From the NCBI GenBank assembly GCA_002343445.1, contig DDSP01000055.1, forward strand, positions 1 to 6,885: a DNA stretch of 6,885 nt, given 5' to 3'. Below are positions 1 through 5,654 of the stretch, in pieces. The notes under the pieces were generated by a model. That model saw nothing but the letters and a program-made list of their open reading frames with translations. It had not been told where the DNA came from and did no database searches. How positions within the stretch are numbered: position 1 is the stretch's first letter; each line of letters opens with the position of its first letter. The position numbers were made by a program, and so were the translations under genes. This DNA comes from Chthonomonas sp. UBA2387. GTDB lineage: Bacteria > Armatimonadota > Fimbriimonadia > Fimbriimonadales > Fimbriimonadaceae.

Positions 1-120
1 AAGTGCGCCGATCTCGGACTTGTCAACCTGGCAGCCGTGAGGAAGGGGCGCGGCCGGAGGCGTTTCGTTTGTCCGTCCACGATTCAAGCCGCGCGTCTCG
101 AAGTCGAGGCCGCCCCGTAA
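1..120 (+). CDS. Possible 3' end of an upstream gene (frame 1), unidentified
   Basis: Reading frame 1 is open from the left edge to a TAA at 118-120 and would give the last 39 residues of a protein, beginning KCADLGLVNLAAV and ending ARLEVEAAP. It has a basic patch (RKGRGRRR) near the middle. Third codon positions are mostly G or C (about 27 of 39), which fits coding DNA but is lower than in the clear genes of this window. The overlapping frame 3 runs open to 275 but its translation is rich in Arg, Gly and Pro and looks like a shadow. I do not recognise the fragment and cannot assign a function. It could equally be non-coding. The sequence left of the window would settle it. Confidence 0.25.
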   Translation, partial: KCADLGLVNLAAVRKGRGRRRFVCPSTIQAARLEVEAAP

Positions 121-220
121 CCCCGGATGAGCACGGTCTCCCGGGCAGAGAGGATCTTGCGGTGCGGAAGGTGGTCGGGCCCGTTCAGACCGTGGCACCC
201 CCGAATCGAGGCTTGGTGTG

Positions 221-248
221 GTTCGGCTCGGTTCGGCCTTTGTTCGGC
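221..248 (+). repeat. Three phased GTTCGGC direct repeats
   Basis: The heptamer GTTCGGC occurs at 221-227, 231-237 and 242-248, so the copies start 10 and 11 bp apart, close to one helical turn. Copies on the same helix face are typical of cooperative protein-binding sites, but a simple slippage product would look the same. The nearest clear gene start is about 300 bp downstream, so a role in its control is only a possibility. Confidence 0.5.
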
Positions 249-304
249 GACCATCGTCCCGGCCCTCACCCCTAGCCCGGGAGGAGGACCGCCGACTCGT
301 CTGC

Positions 305-384
305 GCACGAAGAGGGCGCGACGGAGCGCGCCCCTCCAGCAATAGCACGATGAGGGCGCGACGGAGCGCGCCCCTCCAGCAATA
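305..384. repeat. Two tandem copies of a 40-bp hairpin-forming repeat
   Basis: Positions 305-344 and 345-384 are the same 40-bp unit with a single difference (A at 311, T at 351). Each unit carries an inverted repeat: GAGGGCGCG (312-320; 352-360) can pair with CGCGCCCCTC (327-336; 367-376) around the 6-nt loop ACGGAG, giving seven consecutive G-C pairs, one bulged C and two more pairs. This is the form of a repetitive extragenic palindrome. Such elements are usually dispersed through a genome, which cannot be judged from this window. There is no T-run after either hairpin, so an intrinsic terminator is less likely. Confidence 0.85.
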
Positions 385-395
385 GAGTTCATGCG

Positions 396-432
396 CCGCG
401 TCCCCTTCGAGACTTCGGCCCGGGTCTTTGGC
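396..432 (+). repeat. Diverged repeat, copy 1 (upstream of the M14 gene)
   Basis: The core TTCGAGACTTCGGCCCG (406-422) matches 16 of 17 bases at 2201-2217, on the other side of the peptidase gene. Weaker similarity extends both ways: CCGCG lies shortly before the core and GTCT then TGGC shortly after it in both copies, with 1-2 base length differences. Both copies are intergenic and in the same orientation. Confidence 0.4.
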
Positions 433-463
433 GGTTGCTCCGTGGTGGAGTGCGCGGGCCGAA
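414..463. other. Long-loop inverted repeat (possible stem-loop)
   Basis: TTCGGCCCG at 414-422 is perfectly complementary to CGGGCCGAA at 455-463, with 32 nt between. The intervening sequence contains a smaller CTCC/GGAG pairing (439-450 region). It overlaps copy 1 of the diverged repeat. There is no U-tract, so a terminator is unlikely; it may fold in the RNA if transcription starts upstream. Confidence 0.35.
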
Positions 464-541
464 CCTCAGGGTGACGCAAAGTGGTGGCGACCGGAACCTA
501 CTCGGCCGACCGCCGACCGCAGTAACGGCCCCGGAATCGGG

Positions 542-547
542 TAACAA
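542..547 (+). promoter_or_regulatory. Possible -10-like hexamer before the M14 gene
   Basis: TAACAA stands out in a GC-rich context and ends 6 nt before the ATG at 554. It matches the TATAAT consensus at only three of six positions. If it were a -10 element, transcription would begin at about the start codon. The match is poor alone; it is listed because other starts in the window show the same arrangement. Confidence 0.2.
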
Positions 548-553
548 CGCCCC

Positions 554-2158
554 ATGCACGGTCTTGCCCTTCTCGCCCTTGGTCTCGGATTGGTTCAGGG
601 CGATCCGTGGCCGCTGACCCGGGCCGAGCGCACCGAGTACCGAGAGACCTCCCACCACGCCGACGTGCTGGCCTTCCTCGACCAATTGCAGAAGCTGGGG
701 GCACCGTACTTGGTGCAGACCATCGGCCAGAGCACGGGCGGCAAGGACATCCCGCTCGTGATCGCCAGCATCCCGCCGGTTCACACACCCGAACAGGCGC
801 GCCGCTCCGGCAAGCCCATCGTCTACGTTCAGGCCAACATCCACGCAGGCGAGGTTGAAGGCAAGGAAGTCGTGCTGATGATGCTGCGCGATATGGCGCG
901 CAAGCCCAAGGGCAGCGTCCTTGAGAAGATCGTGTTGGTCACGACCCCGATCTACAACAGCGACGGCAACGACGCTTTCGGACCGCAGAACCGCAACCGA
1001 GGCAGCCAGAACGGTCCCGACCCCATCGGCCAGCGCCCCAATGGGCAGGGGCTCGACCTCAACCGCGACTGCATGAAGGCGGAGTCTCCCGAGATGCGGG
1101 CCGTGCTCGCCAACATCTACAACCGGTGGGACCCCGACGTGATCATGGACCTGCACACGACCAACGGAACCCGCCACGGCTATCCGATCACGTATTCCCC
1201 GCCCCTGCACCCCGACACCGACCCAGGCATCCTCGCCTACAGCCGGGACGAGCTGTTGCCCCAGGTGCGCCGCGAACTGCGGAGGACCGGGCTGGAGACG
1301 CTCGACTACGGCAACCTTTCCCAGAACCCTCAAGGCGCGTCGTGGCTGGTGTTCGGCTGGGAGGGCCGGTACGTCACCAACTACGCCGGTCTCCGCAACC
1401 GCATTGGCGTTCTCTCCGAGGCGCTCAGCTACTGCCCCTTCCCCGAGCGAGTGGACGTGACGCGACGATTCGTGGACGCCGTTCTGGCCAAGGTCGGGCG
1501 CGACGGGCGCCGGATCGTCGCCATGACCGGTGCCGCCGATGCGCGCATGATCCAATTGGGCACTCAGCCGCAGGCCGCTCCTCCCTTCGGCGTTCGGTTC
1601 GAGATGGCCGATCGGGGCGTCGAGGACGTTCTCGTCGAGAGGCCGCGGCCCCAAGGCAGCCCGCGCACCGTTGAGAAGCCGACCGACTTGATGAAGGTCA
1701 AGGCTCGCGTCTTCGACCGGTTCAAGGCGACGGAGACCGAGCGCTTCCCCACCGCATACATCCTGCCCGCCGAAGCAACCAAGGCCGTTGAACTTCTGGC
1801 TCGACACGGCATCGTCGTCGAGGTGCTCACGCAGGCGTGGCAAACCCAGGCCCAAGAGTTTCTGGTCAGCGAGGTCCAGGCGGCGCGTTCGGCCTTTCAG
1901 GGACACAACCTGAAGACCGTGTTGGGATCGTATGGCCCCGCCAAGCCCACCGAGTTTCGATCGGGCGCCTATCTCGTCCGCACGGCGCAACCGCTCGGCG
2001 TGTTGCTCTTCAACCTGGCCGAGCCCAAGAGCTTGGATGGCTTGGCCGCCTGGGACTTCCTTGACGGCATGATCGCTGCCGACAAGCCGTACCCCGTCCG
2101 CCGAACCCACGAGCCCGTGCGGGCCGTCTCGCGGATCGTGCCCGGACCCCTCGGCTAG
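554..2158 (+). CDS. Secreted M14-family zinc carboxypeptidase-like protein
   Basis: A 534-residue metallopeptidase of the M14 (carboxypeptidase A/B-like) family, predicted to be exported and to hydrolyse peptide or amino-acyl bonds with one zinc ion. The zinc ligands are visible as HAGE (H97, E100) and the His of DLHTTNG (H201); LDLNRD (167-172) carries the substrate-binding Asn-Arg pair, and SEALSY (288-293) carries the catalytic Glu, E289. Residues 1-16 are a short hydrophobic signal-like segment, probably cleaved before DPWP. The catalytic part covers about residues 30-320; the remaining 200 residues form a C-terminal region with the motifs TAQPLGVLLFNLAEPKSLDG, known in other large bacterial M14 proteins, whose exact role is not established. 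An in-frame TAA at 542-544 makes ATG 554 the first possible start. No Shine-Dalgarno sequence precedes it. The gene stands alone and converges on the secretion ATPase gene. Family is secure; substrate is unknown. Confidence 0.93.
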   Translation: MHGLALLALGLGLVQGDPWPLTRAERTEYRETSHHADVLAFLDQLQKLGAPYLVQTIGQSTGGKDIPLVIASIPPVHTPEQARRSGKPIVYVQANIHAGEVEGKEVVLMMLRDMARKPKGSVLEKIVLVTTPIYNSDGNDAFGPQNRNRGSQNGPDPIGQRPNGQGLDLNRDCMKAESPEMRAVLANIYNRWDPDVIMDLHTTNGTRHGYPITYSPPLHPDTDPGILAYSRDELLPQVRRELRRTGLETLDYGNLSQNPQGASWLVFGWEGRYVTNYAGLRNRIGVLSEALSYCPFPERVDVTRRFVDAVLAKVGRDGRRIVAMTGAADARMIQLGTQPQAAPPFGVRFEMADRGVEDVLVERPRPQGSPRTVEKPTDLMKVKARVFDRFKATETERFPTAYILPAEATKAVELLARHGIVVEVLTQAWQTQAQEFLVSEVQAARSAFQGHNLKTVLGSYGPAKPTEFRSGAYLVRTAQPLGVLLFNLAEPKSLDGLAAWDFLDGMIAADKPYPVRRTHEPVRAVSRIVPGPLG

Positions 2159-2188
2159 GATCGAACCAACACGTCGGACGCTCCTGCC

Positions 2189-2226
2189 CCGCGAGTCAAT
2201 TTCGAGTCTTCGGCCCGTAGTCTGGC
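2189..2226 (+). repeat. Diverged repeat, copy 2 (downstream of the M14 gene)
   Basis: The core TTCGAGTCTTCGGCCCG (2201-2217) differs at one base from 406-422. Flanking CCGCG, GTCT and TGGC blocks are also shared at nearly the same spacing. It lies in the 94-bp gap between two convergent genes. Chance similarity in GC-rich DNA is not excluded. Confidence 0.4.
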
Positions 2227-2229
2227 ACG

Positions 2230-2244
2230 CGGGCAGCAAGCCCG
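2230..2244. terminator. Weak hairpin between convergent genes
   Basis: CGGGC (2230-2234) pairs with GCCCG (2240-2244) around a 5-nt loop, in the gap where the M14 gene and the minus-strand ATPase gene end facing each other. The stem is only 5 bp and neither strand has a T-run after it, so it would be a poor intrinsic terminator; a Rho-type end or no defined end is as likely. Confidence 0.22.
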
Positions 2245-2252
2245 AGCCCCCT

Positions 2253-3557
2253 CTAGGCCTCGGTGGAGACCATGGGCTCGACGCCCACGGGCTTGTCCAC
2301 CACCTGCGTGTAGACGGCGCGAATGACCTCGTCCGGGGTGGTCCAGCCGTTGACGACCTTCATCACGCCATCCTCCAACATGGTGCGGTAGCCCTGCTCG
2401 CGGGCGGCGCGCACGATGCTGTCCATCGAGGTGGTGTCGGCGACCGCTTGGCGAAAAGCGTGGGTGCCCATAATCAGCTCGAACACGCCAGTTCGGCCCT
2501 TGTAGCCCGTACCGCGGCACGCATCGCAGCCGACGCCCTTCATGAACTTGCCACCCGCTAAGTGGCCCTCTTTGAGCCTGAGCATCGCGATCTCGTCCTC
2601 GGTGGGCTTATAGGGCTGGCGACAGCGACCGCAGACCAAGCGCACCAAGCGTTGACCAAGAATCGCCACGACCGTGCTGGCGATCAGGAACCGCTCGGCT
2701 TTCATATCCAGCATGCGGCTGATCGTTTCGACGGCGTTGTTCGTGTGGAGCGTGGTGAGCACCAAGTGGCCGGTGAGGGCGGCTTGGATGCCGATGTTGA
2801 GCGATTCGGCATCGCGCATTTCGCCGACCATCATCACGTCCGGGTCTTGCCGCAAGAACGAGCGCATGACCTTGGGAAACGTGAGCCGCTCGGTGACCTG
2901 CACCTGGGCGATGTTCTTTTCGAATTCGTACTCGACGGGGTCTTCGACTGTGACGATGTTGCGCGTCTTCGAATCGAGTTGGTTGATCGAGGCGTAGAGC
3001 GTGGACGTCTTACCGGAACCCGTCGGGCCGGTGACGATGATCATGCCGTAGGGCATCTGGATGGCGCGCATCCAGTTCTTGAGCATGTCCTCGGGCATGC
3101 CCAGCTTGGGGAGTTCGACCTTCATCGCCACGGGGTCGAGCAAGCGCAAGACCATCTTCTCGCCGTTCAGTGCAGGCACGCACGAGGCGCGGGCGCTGAG
3201 CCGGCGTCCCCCGTATTCCATGTCGATGCGTCCATCCTGCGGTTCGCGCATTTCGTCGATGCGCATGCCCGCGGCCAGTTTGAGGCGGGTCAGCACGTTC
3301 TGGGCTTGCTCGGGAGGCAATTGGCCCGCATCCTGCAAGATGCCGTCCTGACGGAAGCGGATGCGGAGTTGGTTGCGTTCGGGCTGCAGGTGGATGTCGC
3401 TGGCATCGGTGTCGAGCGCGTTCGTGAAGATGCTGTCCACGATGCCGACCGCCAGGGACATCTCTTCGCCGCCCATCTCGCGGACGGTCCCGGATTCGCG
3501 GAGAATGAGCCGAAAGCGCTTGCCGAAACTGGGCGTGCCCGTGTAGGAGGATGACAT
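2253..3557 (-). CDS. GspE/PilB-type secretion or type IV pilus ATPase lacking the N-terminal domain
   Basis: A 434-residue member of the type II/IV secretion ATPase family: a cytoplasmic hexameric motor that powers pilus or pseudopilus assembly. Visible motifs in order are the SDIHLQP segment (53-59), Walker A GPTGSGKT (177-184), the Asp box TVEDPVEYEF (203-212), Walker B in DPDVMMVGEMRD (238-249), the His box GHLVLTTLHTN (263-273), and two CxxC pairs (C309/C312 and C344/C347) forming the zinc site typical of GspE/PilB and absent from the retraction ATPase PilT. Usual GspE/PilB proteins are about 500-570 residues; here the N-terminal domain that docks to the membrane partner is absent. A TAG at 3561-3563, in frame just before the ATG, rules out extension, and the space upstream is taken by another gene. 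Residues 1-30 match nothing I recognise, so M28 or M33 are alternative starts. It is the third gene of a minus-strand run, 37 bp after the CBM9-like gene. Assignment as pilus versus type II secretion motor is open. Confidence 0.93.
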   Translation of the reverse strand: MSSSYTGTPSFGKRFRLILRESGTVREMGGEEMSLAVGIVDSIFTNALDTDASDIHLQPERNQLRIRFRQDGILQDAGQLPPEQAQNVLTRLKLAAGMRIDEMREPQDGRIDMEYGGRRLSARASCVPALNGEKMVLRLLDPVAMKVELPKLGMPEDMLKNWMRAIQMPYGMIIVTGPTGSGKTSTLYASINQLDSKTRNIVTVEDPVEYEFEKNIAQVQVTERLTFPKVMRSFLRQDPDVMMVGEMRDAESLNIGIQAALTGHLVLTTLHTNNAVETISRMLDMKAERFLIASTVVAILGQRLVRLVCGRCRQPYKPTEDEIAMLRLKEGHLAGGKFMKGVGCDACRGTGYKGRTGVFELIMGTHAFRQAVADTTSMDSIVRAAREQGYRTMLEDGVMKVVNGWTTPDEVIRAVYTQVVDKPVGVEPMVSTEA

Positions 3558-3594
3558 CGGCTATCCGTTCGCCGGTCGGTCCTTCGTCTCCTGC

Positions 3595-4641
3595 TCAGCC
3601 CTGCGACCAGCAACGGGAGTCTTGCGCGATCCGCCACGACCGTTGCGCGTTCGTCGCCGAGCGCAGCACGATCTCGAAGAGGCTGTCCGTGGTTTGCACT
3701 TCGGCGGCGTTCCATCCCGTCGGCGGGTCGCCGACTTCGAGTTCGCCCACGGTCTTCGCCCAGCGACCGTGCTTGCCACGATAGGCCCGTTGGGCGTAGT
3801 AGATCTGGTGCAGGTAGTCGCGAGCGGGCAGGTCCGGGTCGGGCCGGAAGGCGTCCTCGCCGGGTTCTTTCGCACTGAACTGCACGAAACCCCACCGCTC
3901 GGGCCGGTGCATGTCGATGACCCCTTGCGGGGACCACACCCAGTTGTATTCGGGCTTGTTGGGCACCTTGCGCGTCTTGCCGTCCACGACCTCGACGTCC
4001 CATTCGACCCGCGAGAAGTTCACGCGCCACTGGTCGCCGGGCTTGGGCGGCGAGCCGCCGGGGGCGCATTCCTTGAGCACCGACCACGGGAACGCGATCT
4101 CGACCGTCCAGCCCTCGTCGGTGTCGGAAGGGTCGTTGAGCGTTCCGCGCACATGGACCGCCGAGCGGAGCCCCGGAATCTCCCAAGCGTTCATCGCGGG
4201 CCCGCCATCGCGATAGGGTCGCGGCAGGAACAGGTCCCACGTTGTGTTCAGGGCGTTCATCTCGAACTCGTAGTACCGATGGTTGTCTCCGTCGGGGTCG
4301 ATGAACACCTCGAAGTCGTTGTCGTGGAAGATGACGGAGTCGTGCTGGGTCAGGGTCGCCCAGACGTTCGGCTCCTCCATTTCGGCGGCGACATAGAAAA
4401 ACTCGTTGTCCCAGAGCATTTTCGCCCGCGTCAGGAACCGAGGTTTGGGCTTCTTGTCGCCCTCGATGTCCACGAACGCATCGGTCCACGGCGCGGCGGC
4501 CCACGCCCCCTCGTTCAGCTTGCCCTCGAAGCGGACGGGCTTGGTGGCTCGATAGCACACGTAGCCCTTGGGCGGCACGGAAAAGTCGGGTTGGATCATG
4601 GCCATCGCAGCGGCGAGCGCGATCATTGGGGGAGTGTACAC
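3595..4641 (-). CDS. Secreted CBM9-like (carbohydrate-binding family 9-like) protein
   Basis: A 348-residue protein with a short hydrophobic leader (residues 6-16) and a CBM9/DOMON-like beta-sandwich over about residues 30-256. The family signature is visible as FEGKLNEGAW (38-47), the acidic strand DFEVFIDPDGDN (109-120), WDLFLP (135-140), EGWTVEIAFPW (176-186), WRVNFSRVEW (205-214) and MHRPERWGFVQF (244-255). Related domains bind sugars or heme; the ligand here cannot be read from the sequence. Residues 274-302 (RDYLHQIYYAQRAYRGKHGRWA and following) resemble the segment after the stalk helix of bacterial pilins, and similar tails occur in other CBM9-like proteins. The longest frame starts at GTG 4641, 9 bp after the deoC stop; ATG 4626 is an attractive alternative because it keeps the leader and sits 6 nt after a TACACT box. 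Codes in the same direction as deoC and the ATPase gene, probably co-transcribed. Function beyond extracytoplasmic glycan binding is unknown. Confidence 0.85.
   Translation of the reverse strand: MYTPPMIALAAAMAMIQPDFSVPPKGYVCYRATKPVRFEGKLNEGAWAAAPWTDAFVDIEGDKKPKPRFLTRAKMLWDNEFFYVAAEMEEPNVWATLTQHDSVIFHDNDFEVFIDPDGDNHRYYEFEMNALNTTWDLFLPRPYRDGGPAMNAWEIPGLRSAVHVRGTLNDPSDTDEGWTVEIAFPWSVLKECAPGGSPPKPGDQWRVNFSRVEWDVEVVDGKTRKVPNKPEYNWVWSPQGVIDMHRPERWGFVQFSAKEPGEDAFRPDPDLPARDYLHQIYYAQRAYRGKHGRWAKTVGELEVGDPPTGWNAAEVQTTDSLFEIVLRSATNAQRSWRIAQDSRCWSQG
4633..4638 (-). promoter_or_regulatory. Possible -10 box (TACACT) before the internal ATG of the CBM9-like gene
   Basis: On the minus strand TACACT is followed by CCCCCA and then ATG at 4626. 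This fits the TANNNT-about-6-nt-ATG layout described for leaderless genes in other bacteria, and matches TATAAT at four of six positions. If real, the CBM9-like gene has its own leaderless promoter between deoC and itself, and the GTG at 4641 is not the start. Confidence 0.25.
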
Positions 4642-4650
4642 CGCCCGCGC

Positions 4651-5619
4651 CTAAGGGCTCGGATGGCGGAACTCGGCGGAGTAGCGGCCCGTGGCGAAGT
4701 GCTCCAACTGCCGCTCGATGTCGGTCAACAGCGAACTCGCGCCGAGCCGGAACAGCTTGGGCTCCAGCCATGCGTCGCCCAGTTCCTCCTTCATGAGGAT
4801 GAGCCAATCGAGCGATTGCTTGGCCGTCCGGATGCCGCCGGCCGGCTTGAAGCCGACGCGGAAGCCCGTGCGTTCGCCGAACTCGCGGATGGCGCGGACC
4901 ATCGTCAGGCCCACGGGCAGGGTCGCGTTGACGGGTTCCTTGCCCGTGGACGTCTTGATGAAGTCGGCCCCAGCCATCATGCAGACCAGGCTGGCCCGCG
5001 CGACGTTGGTCAGAGTGCCCAATTCTCCGGTGGCGAGGATCGTTTTGAGGTGGGCTGCGCCGCACGCCTCGCGCATCTGGCGCACCTCGTCGTAAAGCGC
5101 CTGCCACTCGCCGGTGAGGACGAGCGACCGATCCAGCACCACGTCTATCTCGTGCGCGCCCGCCGCCACGCTCTCGCGGATTTCCTGCAGTCGTGTGGCA
5201 AGCGGAGCGAACCCGTGCGGGAAGGCCGTCGAGACGGCCGCGACCGGAATCCCCGAGCCTTCAAGCGCCTTCACGCACGTGGGTACAAACCGGTGGTAGA
5301 CGCAAACCGCCCCCACCTTCAGGCTTTCGAGCCCTAGTGCGGTCATCAGGTCGTGGCGGACGGGGTGCATGGCCTTGTGGCACAACCGGACGACGGTTCC
5401 GGGTGTGTCGTCGCCGCTCAGCGTGGTGAGATCCATGCAGCGGATGGCTTGGACGAGCCAACGCGCCTGCCACTGCTTCTTGACCGTTCGCCTTCCGCCC
5501 AACGTGGCGGCGCGGCGCTCGGCGGCGGGTCGGTTGATGCGTGCGGAAGCCACCCAGTCGAGGTCGAGTTCGGTCCCGGGGTTGCGCAAGTCGTAGGCTT
5601 CGAAGCGGGCGAGGGCCAC
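4651..5619 (-). CDS. deoC: Deoxyribose-phosphate aldolase, long animal-like form
   Basis: A 322-residue class I aldolase that cleaves 2-deoxy-D-ribose 5-phosphate to glyceraldehyde 3-phosphate and acetaldehyde in deoxynucleoside breakdown; a cytoplasmic TIM barrel. The Schiff-base lysine is K222 in FIKTSTGK (220-227), the second lysine is K258 in GFKPAGG (256-262), and the acidic residue D159 lies in EIDVV (157-161). E. coli DeoC is about 259 residues; this protein has about 47 extra N-terminal residues and resembles human DERA (318 residues) along its whole length, including GTELDLDW, RRTVKKQWQA, SLVLTGEW, LATGELGTLTNV and KEELGDAWL. The first usable start is GTG 5619, since TAA lies in frame at 5626-5628; the match to the DERA N-terminus supports it. 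No Shine-Dalgarno sequence is seen. It is the first gene of the minus-strand run and diverges from glyA across 35 bp. Confidence 0.97.
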   Translation of the reverse strand: MALARFEAYDLRNPGTELDLDWVASARINRPAAERRAATLGGRRTVKKQWQARWLVQAIRCMDLTTLSGDDTPGTVVRLCHKAMHPVRHDLMTALGLESLKVGAVCVYHRFVPTCVKALEGSGIPVAAVSTAFPHGFAPLATRLQEIRESVAAGAHEIDVVLDRSLVLTGEWQALYDEVRQMREACGAAHLKTILATGELGTLTNVARASLVCMMAGADFIKTSTGKEPVNATLPVGLTMVRAIREFGERTGFRVGFKPAGGIRTAKQSLDWLILMKEELGDAWLEPKLFRLGASSLLTDIERQLEHFATGRYSAEFRHPSP

Positions 5620-5624
5620 GGGCC

Positions 5625-5630
5625 ATTATG
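5625..5630 (-). promoter_or_regulatory. Possible -10 box (CATAAT) of deoC
   Basis: CATAAT on the minus strand matches TATAAT at five of six positions and ends 5 nt before the GTG start of deoC, inside the dyad described for the spacer. No convincing -35 is present about 17 bp upstream. This placement would give an essentially leaderless deoC transcript. Confidence 0.35.
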
Positions 5631-5641
5631 GGCCGATGCGA

Positions 5642-5647
5642 CATACT
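5642..5647 (+). promoter_or_regulatory. Possible -10 box (CATACT) of glyA
   Basis: CATACT matches TATAAT at four of six positions and ends 7 nt before the glyA ATG, again the distance expected for a transcript starting at the start codon. The TTGAAGCG just before the ATG is a poor Shine-Dalgarno sequence. No clear -35 is visible. Confidence 0.28.
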
Positions 5648-5654
5648 TGAAGCG

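Larger units (their letters stand above)
121..553. other. Non-coding stretch with short repeats upstream of the M14 peptidase gene
   Basis: No frame here gives a believable protein; the open frames present are Arg/Gly/Pro-rich and overlap known repeats or the next gene. The stretch holds three phased GTTCGGC heptamers (221-248), a 40-bp tandem hairpin repeat (305-384), one member of a diverged repeat pair (396-432), a 9-bp inverted repeat (414-422 with 455-463) and a tandem GCCGACC duplication (505-511, 512-518). A possible core promoter hexamer lies just before the gene start at 554. I see no tRNA, CRISPR array or transposase remnant. Confidence 0.7.
5620..5654. promoter_or_regulatory. 35-bp divergent spacer with an imperfect dyad between deoC and glyA
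   Basis: Only 35 bp separate the two start codons, too short for two complete promoters with ordinary leaders, so -35 elements must lie inside the opposing coding sequences. The half nearest deoC contains an imperfect dyad, GGCCAT-T-ATGGGCC (5621-5634, one bulged G), which could be an operator. No regulator gene is present in the window. Confidence 0.4.

Noticed and set aside
305..384. CRISPR array
   Set aside because: Only two units, directly adjacent with no unique spacers, so not a repeat-spacer array.
414..463. Riboswitch or attenuator before the M14 gene
   Set aside because: A single long-loop inverted repeat with no conserved riboswitch core, no anti-terminator partner and no U-tract.
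84..479. 131-codon minus-strand open frame over the repeat region
   Set aside because: It reads through the 40-bp repeats, which explains its repetitive Arg-rich sequence; no sign of a start signal or conserved motif.
389..2239. 616-codon open frame antisense to the M14 gene
   Set aside because: It mirrors the peptidase gene, whose zinc and catalytic motifs are intact; the antisense product is low-complexity Arg/Gly/Val/His-rich with no recognisable domain, as expected from GC-rich shadow frames.
2562..3554. 330-codon plus-strand open frame opposite the ATPase gene
   Set aside because: Antisense shadow: His/Asp/Gly/Val-rich and without domain similarity, against an intact Walker A/B gene.
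3290..5107. 605-codon minus-strand open frame spanning three genes
   Set aside because: It overlaps deoC, the CBM9-like gene and the ATPase gene in another frame of the same strand; its translation is Arg/Ala/Pro-rich without motifs, while the three real genes carry clear family signatures.
3622..5337. 571-codon plus-strand open frame opposite the CBM9-like gene and deoC
   Set aside because: Composition and lack of motifs mark it as a shadow of the minus-strand genes.
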